Assembly: GCA_018287875.1 (NCBI GenBank)
Contig: JAGVVL010000002.1
Span: 6,076,001-6,140,000 of the forward strand
Length of the DNA stretch: 64,000 nt
Source of the DNA: Nigrospora sphaerica
Taxonomy: Eukaryota; Ascomycota; Sordariomycetes; Amphisphaeriales; Apiosporaceae
Reading direction: 5' to 3'
Positions 48,201 to 58,321 of the stretch are shown here, in pieces; the first letter of the stretch is position 1, and the number at the start of each line of letters is the position of its first letter. Both the position numbers and the translations under genes were made by a program. The notes beneath the pieces are model-generated. The model made no database searches. It had not been told where the DNA came from and saw only the letters and a program-made list of their open reading frames with translations.

Positions 48201-48589
48201 CCGTGCTCCTCGGCAACGTGCCCTCCAACGCCTCGCAGACCCGCAACACGCACATCAACTCAACGTGGGCCGCTATCGCCGTGCTGGCTTTTATGGTCTT
48301 GGTCCTGCTGGGCTCGTTCGCCGTCCGCTGGCCGCCCATGCCGACGGACCCGACTTCGATCGTGGGCATGATGCGCTACGTCGCGGACTCGCCCGCGTTA
48401 CTGGACAACCTCGACGGCCTCGAGGTCCTAGGAAAGAGGGAGCGCGACCGCAGAGTACAGCAAAGAGGACTCCGGTATGGCTTCGGGCCCATGAGGGGAA
48501 TTTCCGGCCAGGCAAGAATTGGCGTTTATGTAACGGACAGGAGAGTGGCGTCTGGAGAACCCACACGGGCTTCGTATTTGTTTCTCTAG
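45221..48589 (+). CDS. Large DUF3433-type multi-pass membrane protein with Ser/Thr/Pro-rich repeats
   Basis: A single exon encodes 1122 aa. A hydrophilic N-terminus leads to one membrane helix (about 67-92, WPFLVSLMFLSITVLVLNIVAL). A long Ser/Thr/Pro-rich, probably extracellular and O-glycosylated segment (about 95-625) follows. It includes five diverged copies of a 41-51-residue unit centred on D-x-x-G-x-P-T-A-T (about 390-593). The C-terminal half has about six helices and cytoplasmic loops. These include MTRWQYFIGMFLPTLLTTAV, HFTMLTLWARLLFFAFLGG and KFLFTSIGVAINYFWGSFF, arranged as in fungal DUF3433 proteins, a Pezizomycotina-specific family of unknown function. The start at 45221 is the first Met of an uninterrupted frame with a TATA-like element upstream. 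Receptor, wall-sensor or structural roles are all possible. Confidence 0.82.
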   Translation: MDKHHASRGARPHCRTPSPASTINYRRHIRNCPNSNPDDESSTPSAVESNSINQQGAHNYRPTAMKWPFLVSLMFLSITVLVLNIVALVVLPHEGRDDPTLARRDITAMDDPEPKEEPGNALWQSAPNLERMITDDQCGPLTMTVTEMPEEEGTTTSFTTEVVTEVVTELARRGLNASSSSVMPPPNPSQPCVPVTLTSTFTIPQTRGGPYMTIGTLTVTRTLYRPVEIPDQGKETNTDGPSTPFHTATATPEILPTPESNLPAGGKEDDIPQTTEPWGITIIPGPPQMPSGASDSDAKDTTETRPNPATQVISSGDLPRITGPAGIDTNTKSPLMTPSSGNDETHQGTTARGSPAIEDTRLATSAGRTTVFESTEPSSVPQKPLEVLTRSPLIVLNSDGRPVATQFIDLPGGSTEDGIGEHLEAGPKDPGGFVKVILVNVDGHPTATTTIEKPTSSPVEPDDPGQITTQTLSRARVVLADTNGRPTATRTIDVLVVSTVDFASGKGEPHSEMPHGLMQSQSLFTSRIVMTDSRGQPTATSFVEMLLVSPAAHTSFRPEPNPEAPNGAVTEVLVDAQGVPYSTAVVITAPPRPWVTTLSRSGVPWTTITANSSGPTYIPYLEETTYTMTRWQYFIGMFLPTLLTTAVLIPVRMLDCNVMLLYPFHALASAEGSLASESMLAKTGSTSQRMAAVLNPSRDKMLLVMTTALLLTSTVVTALSGEAVGISLHGCEKSSLDLTNCAMSLSVSPAAAKATLALLAFLVLVLFFTILLLRRWQSGVPTNPWSLGSMAILSSHAGTRSVILETPGAPRPASEKAQSAAIGAQAFRLHQGRIEATLPKTDSLSCEEAPPRPTPAFVEPNRRCHSPGHFTMLTLWARLLFFAFLGGTLSMVTYYQSGYWANGFEDFMAGYSFGVKFLFTSIGVAINYFWGSFFLGVSTLSPFQLLASSPREARRSILLGPPSDAFSGLWTGLRRRHGFLAVTAFTACLAEFLPVLLGNVPSNASQTRNTHINSTWAAIAVLAFMVLVLLGSFAVRWPPMPTDPTSIVGMMRYVADSPALLDNLDGLEVLGKRERDRRVQQRGLRYGFGPMRGISGQARIGVYVTDRRVASGEPTRASYLFL

Positions 48590-49848
48590 CAAGCCTAGGC
48601 ATCCCTCCGTGAGGGCAATGGAGCTTGCGCTCGAAGGACGGGAAGAGCACCCCGTAGAAATAGACCAAGCTCCGATACAGAATTTGGAAGAAGAGTGTAG
48701 TCATACTACACGGCATCACCGCCTTGTGGGGTGTCAGGGTCGAGCGAAAATGATTCTAGGGGAAATAAGCTTCGTAACAGATCACGCCTTCCTCCTGCCA
48801 ATCGCTGAATTTTCTCTTCTGCTTTGAACGGTTACAGGGACGGGATTGAACGTGGGCAGGGTCTTTAGAAGGTACGGCGTTGCTGATAGTGGGGAACTCG
48901 ATGATACTGTAGATCCCGAGTACGGCGTAGTTGTATATAGAGATGGCTGGCTAGGCCTGCGGTCAGACCTACGAGGGCAAAGCAGTAAGATCGACATCCA
49001 GGAACGAGTTTGCCGTGCTCGGGCTTATAGACCAAAAAGAGCACAAGTAAGCCTCGAGGAGTCGGTGTATACTTATCTTGACCAACTATTCTGGTGTCCG
49101 ACCTGGATCCATCTATCTCGAGCAGATGCTGGGCAGTGGATGGATCTGTCAGTCGTATTAGGTGGGGGCAAATGGCAGGCCAAACAAACAGACCATCGTC
49201 GGCTATTCCCTACCTGGTCTAGGTAGTTAGGGCTGGAGAGCTACGGCTCGGCAGGTACACTGCATGCAACCAGTGAGTGTCCATGGTGGCACTGCCAGCT
49301 ACGCGTCTCATGTACATGTATATTGTGCAGGCGGTCTTCTCGACATTCTCCGAGTGTCAGCTTCCCGTCTTTGGATCAAGAGGCAAGTCCAGCGGTGCTA
49401 AGCTAGCGATCAGACGTATTCGTCTGGGACAAGATGCAGGTTCCAAGGCCCTCCTAGCGACAGGGAAACGGTTCCCTGGCCGGCGGTCAAGCAACCCGCA
49501 TAAAACGGGTAGGAAGTAACCCTGGAGGCTGGAGCATAGAACTGGGGGGGCCCCCACCACAAGGCCTGAAGCAGGGGAGTCGGGCTGTTCCTTAGGGCCT
49601 TTTTGGCGCTAAGAGGCGTGTGGAGGGTGGCCTGTCAAATAAACACACTTCGCGAACCGTTGGCCAGGCCAACCAACCATTCTGGGAGTTGGAAGCTTGC
49701 ATGCGATCAACACCCAGGGTCCTTCCTTACGCGTGCTTGCTCGCATGCAGCACGATAAGAAGACCTCGGTCCTCCCGTCGCAGGCGACACCTCTCCTTTT
49801 CCCCCTCCGAATTTGCGCGTGACGTGACGTCGCATTGGCACCGCCCAA
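48590..49848. other. Intergenic between DUF3433 and HAUS6 genes
   Basis: No supported gene. The last 30 nt before the HAUS6 start contain the palindrome-like TGACGTGACGTCG (49820-49832, CRE/ATF-like) and an inverted CCAAT (49834-49838). Both lie so close to the ATG that they may be in the transcribed leader. Confidence 0.45.
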
Positions 49849-52173
49849 ATGTCTTCCCTCGCCCGAACGAGATCTCTGCGCTTGCCGCCGTCAGCGACAA
49901 CAGCGGCGCCGGCGACGACGACAACGACAACGATGACAACGGCAACAGCCACTGCGGCAACGACCAACGGGACCATCGCGGCACCCTCGTCGTCGATAGG
50001 CGGTGTCTCTAAAAACACGTCGCATATGTCGCTGTTTCTTACCAATCTACGTCTCCTCGACCTCGATAAGGCCGACGACTGGCCCGAAATCACCCCTTTG
50101 ACCTTTTCGACCAGAGACGGGGCCGGTGGCCAGAAGAAGCGTATCCAGGCCACGGAATGGGCTTTGTACCACCTTTTCCAACTCTGGGATCCCGAGGAAA
50201 CGCAGAACAAGATACGGCCGTTTTACCCGCCTTCGGACCAAGTCCGCTCCGTCAACTTGAGGGCGGCCCTGCTGCGCGCCCTGGAGCAGGCCAAACGCAA
50301 TGGTATCTTGGGCCGCGATGCTGTCGTACGGAAGACGATGCTCGACGAATGCAGGGGAGAGCGTTTCGAGGAGGTCTTGGCCGTGTTTTCCGCGGCCGTT
50401 TTGAAGAAACTGATAGCTGAGAGAACGCTGAACGCCGGGGCTGAATACCCCCCAACCATATCGGAAAAGATCGCTCTGGAGAACTGGGGCTACAGCGGAG
50501 AGAGACCGGAGCTCAATGCCTTGCTCCTGGCGCACAAAGCGTCACTGCGCTCTCTCCTCGCCTCCAAGGCGGCGGCCAGGGAGCGTTACCACGACTTTGA
50601 AGGGCTTCTGGCGTCAAAAGAGCAAGGTCATGCCCGTCGGAGGGAGCAGGTGCAAAGCCTGGACGCGAGCAAGGACGCCGAGGAGGTCCCCGCCAAAGCG
50701 AAGGCCGAAGTCCGTCGTACATTACAGACGAATTGGACCGGCAATGACCAATGGGCGGAGAGTCTCCTCTACGGCGACCTAAGCTTGAGGGATCGGGGCT
50801 TTCTGGCGAAACCTTTTGATCAAATATGGCAGGGCGTGCAACAAGGAAAGCCCTCAGACATCGAGGACCAAAGCACGGGTCTGTTGGAACAACTCGACCG
50901 ACGCATCACCTCGCAGCGGGCGAGACTCGAGAAATGGGATGGCTACCGGAAGAAGCTCTTTGGCGAGAGGCCACCGGAGCCGGAGAAGCGTGCGGAAGCG
51001 CCCAAGCGGGTTAATCTTGGATTTACGGCCCACCTGTCACTGCGATCCAGCAAAAAGGAGGTGGAAGATATCGCCAGACTGCCACTTCCAGCCGCCCCTC
51101 CCGAGTATGCTGAGATCCTCGAAAACATGAAGGCCGACGTTGAGGGGATTGGCAGGTCCCGCATTCCGAACTTTGCCCAGTTGGTGCGCGGACGGGCTGA
51201 CAACGCCGATGAGCCCGTATCTGACTTGAGTGAATTGGAGGAGGAGTTGAAGGAGAAAGTTCCACCCAAACCTGCGGCGCCGAGCCGCGAATCACGGTTG
51301 CGCTCACCAAAGAGGAGGACTGTGATCAAGCGCCAGCCCGAGGCGAGTTTGAGTGACGAGGACGAGGACGAGCCGCCTGGACGAAAAGCACAGCCGGCCT
51401 TGCGACCAAGGACGATGTTACCCACGCACCCCGTAGCCGCACCGCAGGAGGACGAGCCTCAGAAGATCGTTCTGCCTGCGCCGGAAGAACAGTACGACTC
51501 TCCACTCGACTCTCCACCCGCCTCTCCGCTCCGGGGCTCATCCCCCGAGCTGCCCGATCGCCCATTGCGGTCGAAGAAGGAGTCGGTCGGCAAGTCGGAG
51601 CCGTCACCACCACGGGCGATTTCACCAACCCAGGCGGCGGCGGACCAAATCCTCGCATCAATGTCGAACGCGTCACCGTCTCCAGCGAAGCGGTTCCGAC
51701 ATACCCTATCCCTGGCCGAACGAACAAGCATGTCCATGACGAGAAACAACTCGTTTGAATTTGAAGAGGACGACTTTGACCCTGCATTCCTTTCTACCGT
51801 TCCCGCCGTCAATTCGAAACCGACGCAGGAAGCGCCCGACCTGGATGACATGATCGGCGAGCAACATGAGGATTTGGTGACGCGGACTCGAAGGTCGATG
51901 GCCGGATACGCGGCCGCGCAGCAGAAGGCGCAGTTGGACCGCAGACGCGCGGAACGAAAGAGCAAGGCACTGTCGCCGCACAAGGACGGCTACTTCCCGA
52001 AGGAGGAGGAAAACGACACAGAAGGTGCATCCATGCTCGAGGAGCTCCTGGATAAGGGCGAAGCCGAAATTGACATGGACACTGTATTTAGAAGCCGACC
52101 CAGGATGAGGACCAGTCCTGCGCCAAGCCCGATGAGAAGATGGGACGCTGATATCCGTAGGGTTGAAGACTGA
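49849..52173 (+). CDS. HAUS6: HAUS augmin-like complex subunit 6
   Basis: A single exon encodes 774 aa. Residues about 60-290 match the HAUS6 N-terminal domain: MSLFLTNLRLLDLD, KKRIQATEWALYHLFQLWDPEET, FYPPSDQVRSVNLRAALLRALEQAKRNGILGRD and VRKTMLDECRGERFEEVLAVFS. A helical middle (about 290-400) and a long disordered, Ser/Pro/acidic tail follow. Augmin recruits gamma-tubulin to existing microtubules for branching nucleation in spindles. It is present in many filamentous fungi but missing in budding and fission yeast. The first 55 residues are Thr/Ala-rich low complexity, so translation from the later Met (MSLFLTN, 50026) cannot be excluded; 49849 is chosen as the first in-frame Met. The tail has many SP/TP sites, compatible with mitotic kinase control. 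Confidence 0.88.
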   Translation: MSSLARTRSLRLPPSATTAAPATTTTTTMTTATATAATTNGTIAAPSSSIGGVSKNTSHMSLFLTNLRLLDLDKADDWPEITPLTFSTRDGAGGQKKRIQATEWALYHLFQLWDPEETQNKIRPFYPPSDQVRSVNLRAALLRALEQAKRNGILGRDAVVRKTMLDECRGERFEEVLAVFSAAVLKKLIAERTLNAGAEYPPTISEKIALENWGYSGERPELNALLLAHKASLRSLLASKAAARERYHDFEGLLASKEQGHARRREQVQSLDASKDAEEVPAKAKAEVRRTLQTNWTGNDQWAESLLYGDLSLRDRGFLAKPFDQIWQGVQQGKPSDIEDQSTGLLEQLDRRITSQRARLEKWDGYRKKLFGERPPEPEKRAEAPKRVNLGFTAHLSLRSSKKEVEDIARLPLPAAPPEYAEILENMKADVEGIGRSRIPNFAQLVRGRADNADEPVSDLSELEEELKEKVPPKPAAPSRESRLRSPKRRTVIKRQPEASLSDEDEDEPPGRKAQPALRPRTMLPTHPVAAPQEDEPQKIVLPAPEEQYDSPLDSPPASPLRGSSPELPDRPLRSKKESVGKSEPSPPRAISPTQAAADQILASMSNASPSPAKRFRHTLSLAERTSMSMTRNNSFEFEEDDFDPAFLSTVPAVNSKPTQEAPDLDDMIGEQHEDLVTRTRRSMAGYAAAQQKAQLDRRRAERKSKALSPHKDGYFPKEEENDTEGASMLEELLDKGEAEIDMDTVFRSRPRMRTSPAPSPMRRWDADIRRVED

Positions 52174-53776
52174 AGCGGGCAACTGGTTCGGAATGCGGAT
52201 ATGATTATCGAGCATTGTTAAGTTGGCCGTCCTAGCTGACATGCCTACGGGGGACCTGCCTGGCTGATTCCGAGCTTCTTTGCTGCCATGGTGGCACCGT
52301 GTCTCACCAAGAAGTCCGTAAGCCACGACGACCTCAACCAGGGCACAATGCCAACGGGGCCGAGGTCGTTGCAGAACAGGCGCCTCCCTGTCGGGACATT
52401 GGCCGATACGAAAGGCTTCCCCGGCGTACCCAAGTAAGTAGGCGGTACGAGATGGAGCCGGCACAGTCCCAATGGCAGGGCTTTTTCCGTACTGTCAACC
52501 CGTCGGCTCTTTTTGCTGTGTCGGCTCGGGTATCGGATGTCGGATCGTCTTTCTTGAAGCGAAGCTTTCCCCCACCAAGCGTCACCCCAGAGTGGACACC
52601 CCTCGGGAAGGTGGGACGGCTGAGAAATGGATTTCTGGGCACCCAGTGCAACTACCAGTCGTGTGGATTCCAGCGCTTGCAATGGCGTGCACCGAGGACG
52701 AACTGCTGACGAAGCACCGATGGCTACTGCCGGATTCTGAAGCCGGAGCCCCACGTGCAGCTTCCCGGGGTGGGCATCCCCTTGCTGATGTCTGGGCTGC
52801 TTCCTGGTGCTGTTTATCTTTCCGGGGCTGAGGGACGGGGGCTTTCTGCTGGCTCATGGCGGCAATGTGAGATGGAGAAGAGCCCTTGCGTTGAGAGAAT
52901 GCTCTAAAAGGGCGTTCAGGGCAAGAACCCGCGGTAAGTGACGGGCACACCACCCGACACCCTAGCGTTTCCATTCATGTTTCCTTACCTCAATTCGGAG
53001 CGTTTGGCATAGGAAGAAAACCAGAACAGGGATGGGCAGCCATTGGTTTAGATCAGTAGATCATATCCCCTAAACCACCGCAACCCATGTGTATAAGTCC
53101 AAGTCGAACTCCGGTAGCATTAAAGAGGCGTGCTATTGTGTTAGAACCGGTGTATGGGCAAGAAAAGATTATTAGCAAGGGTAGTCCACTGCATAGCACT
53201 TGCCACCCTCTCTATCGAGAAGCACATTGAGTCTACGAGGGCCATGGACACCTATCACGCTATGAGGCTTGACAGGGAGACAGGTGCTGCTCGTGGGCAA
53301 TAATCAACTCGCGTGCCGGTAAAAGTACCGAGCAACTGGAGAAGCAAGGTGGGCGCCTACGCAGTACTGGGAAATAGGTTCCAACCCCGCGTGACGCCAA
53401 CCCGCGCAAAATGCGGAGAGCGTGGAGAATGGATACGGGCCTTGGAACGAAATCAAGGCGGAACGCGACGGACCAGGGTTAGCGGATGAACAGGGAGAAC
53501 GAGACGACGAATGAAGGGCACGAGACCACCTCGAATCTGAGCGCCTCGGCAGAGTGCCGGCCGGTGGTGAGCCCGACAGGCGATGGTCCTGTCGCGCGGC
53601 ATTTGATAAATGAATAGATGTCGCCCTCCCCCCCCCCCGGATTTCCCCCCGCGTGGGACCTTGTCGTCTCCGGATACCCCAGACAAGGCGTACTTATCCG
53701 TCCTGCATTGACGAGAACAAGCGAGCATTAGTCGACCTCTCGGACTGAACCAAACCGGGCCTACCTGCCGACCACC
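52174..53776. other. Intergenic between HAUS6 and sugar/quinate permease
   Basis: No supported gene. Open frames up to 169 codons overlap on both strands near 52.3-52.8 kb without domains. An 11-C run lies at 53628-53638, about 140 nt upstream of the permease start. Confidence 0.5.
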
Positions 53777-55671
53777 ATGGGCGGCTTCCGTGCAATTGAG
53801 GACCGGCCGACGCCGAAAGAGGTATACAACTGGAGGCTATATTCGGAATGCATAATCATTGCCACCGGGTCACTGCTGTAAGTCGTCGAGGCCAATTGGC
53901 GTTACCAAGGCACCCTCCCCTTTCCTCTTCACTCCCCTCGTTCACTCCGGCCATCGTCTCCTGCCCGACCCCTTTCTTGGGACCCCCAGTGCGGCTGACA
54001 CGAGCGAAAGGTTCGGCTACGACTCGGCCTTCGTGGGCACGACGATTGCCCGGGACGCCTTCAAGCGTGACTTCGGTATCACCAAGGACAATGCCAACAG
54101 CATATCGAGCAACATCACGTCGGCCTTCCAAGCGGGCGCTTTCTTCGGAGCCCTGTTCTGCTTCTTCACCACCGAGCGCGTGGGCCGTAGAGGGGCGCTC
54201 TTCAGCAACGTCGTGGTCTTTGTCGTGGGGGCTGTGCTCATGACGGCCACGAACAACAACCTGGGCATGGTCTACGCCGGTAGGGTCCTGACGGGGATAG
54301 GCTGCGGTGCCATCACGGCGACGGTGCCGTCTTACATTGCCGAGCTGTCCATCCCGTCCATTCGGGGCATTCTGACGGGCCTGTTCGAAATCACCTACCA
54401 GGTCGGCTCCCTCATCGGCTTCTGGATCAACTACGGCATCAACGAAAACATCCCCAAGGACAGCTCCGTCAGCTGGCGCATTCCCATGGCCGTCCAGCTG
54501 ATCCCCTCGGTGCCCTTGCTGCTCGGCTGTTTCTTCCTCCACGAGAGCCCGCTCTGGCTCATGCGGAAGGGCCGGGAGGAGAAGACGCACGCGGCGCTCG
54601 AGAGCCTCCGGAAGCTGCCCGTCGACCACGAATACGTCCAGGAGGACCTGACGGCGATGCGGAAGCGATTGCACGAGGAGGCCTCCCTGGCCGCGGCCTA
54701 CGGCGCCGGCCGCGGGGCCGTCTTCCGGGGCGCCGCGAAGGAGCTGTCGCGCAAGGGCATGCGGAACCGCGTCTTCCTCGTCTTCTGCGCCTTTACGCTG
54801 CAGAACATGTCGGGCGCCGCCGCCATCAACTACTACAGCCCCACCCTCTTCTCCTCCCTCGGCGTCACCGACGTGGCTCTTTACACGGGCATCTACGGCC
54901 TGGTGAAGGCCGTCGCCTCCATCATCTACTACGTCTTCTTCGTCGACATGCTGGGCCGGCGCCGGCCGACCATTGTATCGTCCGTCATTTGCTCGGCCTG
55001 TCTCTGGTTTGTCGGGTCCTACGTCAAGGTGGGCCATCCGGCCGAAATCATCAAGGCCGGCGGGAAGCTCTCCCCCTCTACGGCGCAGGGGGGCCAGGCC
55101 GCCGTGGCCATGATCATGATCTATTCTGTCTTGTGAGTCGCATCGTCGCCGCCGTGCCACAGGCGCTTGCCTTGCCTTGCCTTGCTAACCTCGCGGCCCG
55201 TAGCTGGTCGTTCGGCCTCAACGGTATTCCTTGGATCGTGTCGGCCGAGATCTTCCCGGGCGCCATGCGCAATTTCACCGGCACCTTTGCGGCGCTCGTG
55301 CAATGGCTCATGCAGTTCGTCATCACCAAGGCCATGCCATACATCTTCAGCTCCTTCGGCTACGGCACCTGGTTCTTCTTCGCCTCATGGATGGTGCTGG
55401 CCAGTCTGTGGGCCTTCTTCTTCCTGCCCGAGACCAAGGGCCTCACCATCGACCAGATGGATCTCATCTTGTAAGCCGCCGACGCCCCGTTTCCCTCTCA
55501 CGCCCCACTCGAGAAATACTGACCCGGGGTAGTGGCTACAACTGCCGAGCCGTTGGTGGTATCCCGCACACCTCCATCACGACGCGATTGTCGCAGCAGG
55601 CGCACAGGGACACCGAGGAAGACAGGGATGCAAAGAAGCTGAAGCAGGTTGAGCACGCCGAGGAAGTCTGA
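53777..55671 (+). CDS. MFS sugar-porter family permease (quinate permease-like)
   Basis: Exons 53777-53877, 54011-55132, 55204-55470 and 55533-55671 join in frame to 542 aa with 12 predicted membrane helices. The start EDRPTPKEVYNWR, then LFGYDSAFVGTTIA, is characteristic of the fungal quinate-permease branch (QutD/Qa-y). General sugar-porter marks follow: ERVGRRGALF, YIAELSIPSIRG, HESPLWLMRKGR, DMLGRRRP, IPWIVSAEIFPGAMR and PETKGLTIDQMD. All three splices restore conserved residues (SLL-FGYD, YSV-FWSFG, DLI-FGYN). It resides in the plasma membrane and would import quinate or a related cyclitol/hexose by proton symport. No quinate catabolic genes neighbour it, so the substrate remains open. 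Confidence 0.92.
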
Positions 55672-56316
55672 GCTTTGTTCATCGCGGGGGTGGAGAAGTA
55701 ATTAGGTACTCATCTAGAGTAATGTGAGAGTAAGGGGCCCAAGCCGGATGGACTCACGGCACATCGAAGTAAGATAACCGCATCCTTGTACACGTAAACC
55801 CGCTCCTTCCGGTCACCTCGATGTATTTATTGCGCGGCCGAGCATCGGCAGGTGCCATCCGCGCCCCGTTGCTCGGAGACAGCCGTGATTTGGAAGGCGC
55901 GTGCGTAATCCACGCCTGTCTTACAACGACTCGAGCAGGTGCTTGGAAGACCTGTAGACGTGCGAACTCATAGCCCGTAAATGTAAAGGCCGATGTTCTG
56001 GCCGTGTCAAAGTAGGGAGTGCATTGGTTGGCCGGCGGAAATGGAGCAGCCTCTTTCGGGCTGGGCATTCGGTGGCCCGAAAAGCCGGGCTGACGCGCGG
56101 GTGCCCGCAAGTGCTTACCCGTTAATTTCTCGCGGGCGCGGAATGTCCGGGCGGAATTCCGAACATCCACTTTCGCGGGCGAGGCTCGCCCTTCGCCCCC
56201 TCCCTTTTTTCTTTTTCCCTTTTTCCCTCCCATGACGGCCTCCTAGGCGAAAGCGACTCGATTGCCACACACACGCTCTCTTTCTCCCCGGCGCGCCCTC
56301 CCCCCCTTCGTAGTAG
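55672..56316. other. Intergenic: permease 3' flank and Mpv17 promoter
   Basis: No supported gene. A T/C-rich tract (TTTTTCCC repeats) lies about 56203-56230, just upstream of the next start codon. Confidence 0.5.
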
Positions 56317-57237
56317 ATGGCGACACCCTCAGCGCGCGCGGCGCTGCGACAGCGCCTGGCCGCCCACCTACGAACGCCGGGACGGCAGCCGTCGCGCCGA
56401 TGGTACGCGACGGGACCGCCGCCCCAGCCAGGGCAGCCGGGGATCGCGGCCCCGGCCCCGGCCCCGGCCCCGCCGCCGCCGCCGCCGGCCTGGCGCCGGG
56501 CGCTCGACCCGCTCGCCCGGCTGGCGGGCGCGTACGGGCGCACGCAGCGCCGGCGCCCCTGGGCCACGCAGCTCGTCGGCTCGCTCTGCATCTTCTTCCT
56601 CGGCGACATCGGCGCCCAGGCCATGAGCGGCAAGGACTACGACGCCCGGCGCACGGCGCGCTCCGTCGCCATCGGCGGCCTGGCCTCCATTCCCAATTAT
56701 CAGTGGTGGGAACCACCCCCCTCCTTTCCCTTCTCCCCCTTCCTCAACGGCGCGGCCGACTAACGCTCGGCGGTGCTCCCCCCCGGCCCTTTCTTCAGGT
56801 TCGTCTTCCTGCAGAACCACTTCAACTACGGGTCCAAGGTGCTCTCCATCGCGACCAAGGTGGCCGTCAACCAGGCCTGCTTCACGCCCGTCTTCAACAC
56901 GTACTTCTTCGGCGCGCAGGCGCTGCTGGCGGGCGACGGCGTGGCCGCCACGTGGGAGCGCATCACGCGCACGGTGCCGACGTCGGTCGCCAACTCGCTC
57001 AAGCTCTGGCCCGCCGTCACGACGCTCAACCTCTGGCTCGTGCCGCTCGAGTTCCGCGCCCTCTTCGCCGGCGTCGTCGCCGTCGGCTGGCAGACCTACC
57101 TCAGCCTGCTCAACCGCCGCGCCGAGCTCGCCGAGGCCGCCGAGAAACAGCCTCAGCGGGCCGCCGGGGAGCAGCAGCAGGTCGCCGCCCCCGCCGTGGT
57201 AACCGTCCGCGGCGGGAAAGACCGTATGGCGGCTTAG
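56317..57237 (+). CDS. Mpv17/PMP22 family membrane protein
   Basis: Exons 56317-56705 and 56799-57237 (93-nt intron) give 275 aa. The N-terminal about 65 residues are Arg/Ala/Pro-rich with few acids (RQRLAAHLRTPGRQPSRRWYATG) and look like a mitochondrial presequence followed by a Pro/Ala linker. The core has the four-helix pattern of the family: TQLVGSLCIFFLGDIGAQ, then a split IPNYQW-FVFLQNHFNYGSK, VNQACFTPVFNTYFF, LKLWPAVTTLNLWLVPLEFRALFAGVVAVGWQTYLS. Yeast Sym1 and mammalian Mpv17 form inner mitochondrial membrane channels needed under stress; PMP22 members are peroxisomal. The presequence favours mitochondria. The splice within TGG (W) before FVFLQN restores the family sequence. The GGCCCC repeat encodes APAPAPAPPP. 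Confident on family, less so on organelle. Confidence 0.9.
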
Positions 57238-58321
57238 AGGAGGGGGGAAGGATGGCACCTAGAAGGCGTTGGAGGCGAGAGGTGCTCTGTCACAATCGGC
57301 CCAAGCAACTTAATGGCCAAGCATCGGTATGGCGTTTCCTTTTCTTCTTAGACTACTTAGACTATAGACACGCAGCACGCTTTACAAGCTCCCGCGAACA
57401 GTAGAAGAGCAGAATTTTTTTTATATTTTCACAACATCCGTCACGGACGCTCCTCTTGCCCCTGAAGCCGAGGCCGAAGCGGGTCGTTGTACATCACGGG
57501 CCCCCTTGTTTGGCTTCGGTGTCAAGGTGATGCCTTCTGTATCTGCAGGAACAACGCGGTGTCCCCGAAGGAAGTAAAGGCGGCGACGTTCGCGAAAGTC
57601 AGAATTGCATGCGTCACCCACATCCAGCGTGATGTGTCGTCACCGCATTCCCCGGTCCTCGCCAACTGAGGAGAAGGGAGGAAGCGTGCAGAAGCCTCAA
57701 CGTCAGAGAGGCTATCGCTGGACCTCCTCGACTTAGGCTCCATGGTGCTTTCCTTATATGGACTGTGGAAGTAACGACCTATGTTGGGGCCGGGAGCAGC
57801 AAACAAGAGCCGCTTGGGTTGAGAGACTTATGCTGGCATGCAGGATAGAGAATGACCCCAAGAGACCACCATCATCGCGCAGCTTACAGTCATTACTTAT
57901 ATGTCTATGTACGTAGTGGACGTATCAGGCAATTCAACACTCCCTTTACTGCCCCTTGGCCAACATCGACGGAGGCACACGATCGGAGCCCATTTCCTCA
58001 CTGCGGTCAGACAGACCATCACAATCCCCAATACGGATACTCAGCGCGAAGGCCAGGGCGAATAACTGCGTTGGGAGGCAGATGCTTCAAGTTCTCAAGC
58101 TTCTACCCTTGAAACTTGGGTCGAGTCTGATCTCTCGGGCCACGGCCACACCCTCGCCCTGGCACCCGCAAACGCCACACCAAACGCCGCCACGTCGTTG
58201 CTGCAAACGGATACGCCACCACGGCTGCCACAACGGCTCGGCTGGAACGTCGCCATAGGTAGGCGTACGCCCGTTCAACCCGAGACCGGTTCAACACTGA
58301 CCCTGGCCAGTCGTCGGCAAG
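57238..58321. other. Intergenic after the Mpv17 gene
   Basis: No secure gene. It contains one possible small minus-strand frame (57522-57743), listed separately. The right part is the 5' flank of the small hypothetical gene. Confidence 0.4.
57522..57743 (-). CDS. Possible small membrane-anchored protein or gene remnant
   Basis: A 73-codon minus-strand frame begins MEPKSRRSSDSLSDVEASAR, a Ser/acidic leader. A basic or aromatic boundary (TSRWMWVTHAIL) then leads into one hydrophobic segment (ILTFANVAAF) and the frame stops soon after. The layout resembles the first exon of fungal UstYa/DUF3328-type proteins, which have a short cytoplasmic head and one membrane helix, but no catalytic HxxHC-type motif is found downstream. 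It may be a truncated relic, a microprotein or chance. The Mpv17 gene converges with it. Confidence 0.22.
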   Translation of the reverse strand: MEPKSRRSSDSLSDVEASARFLPSPQLARTGECGDDTSRWMWVTHAILTFANVAAFTSFGDTALFLQIQKASP

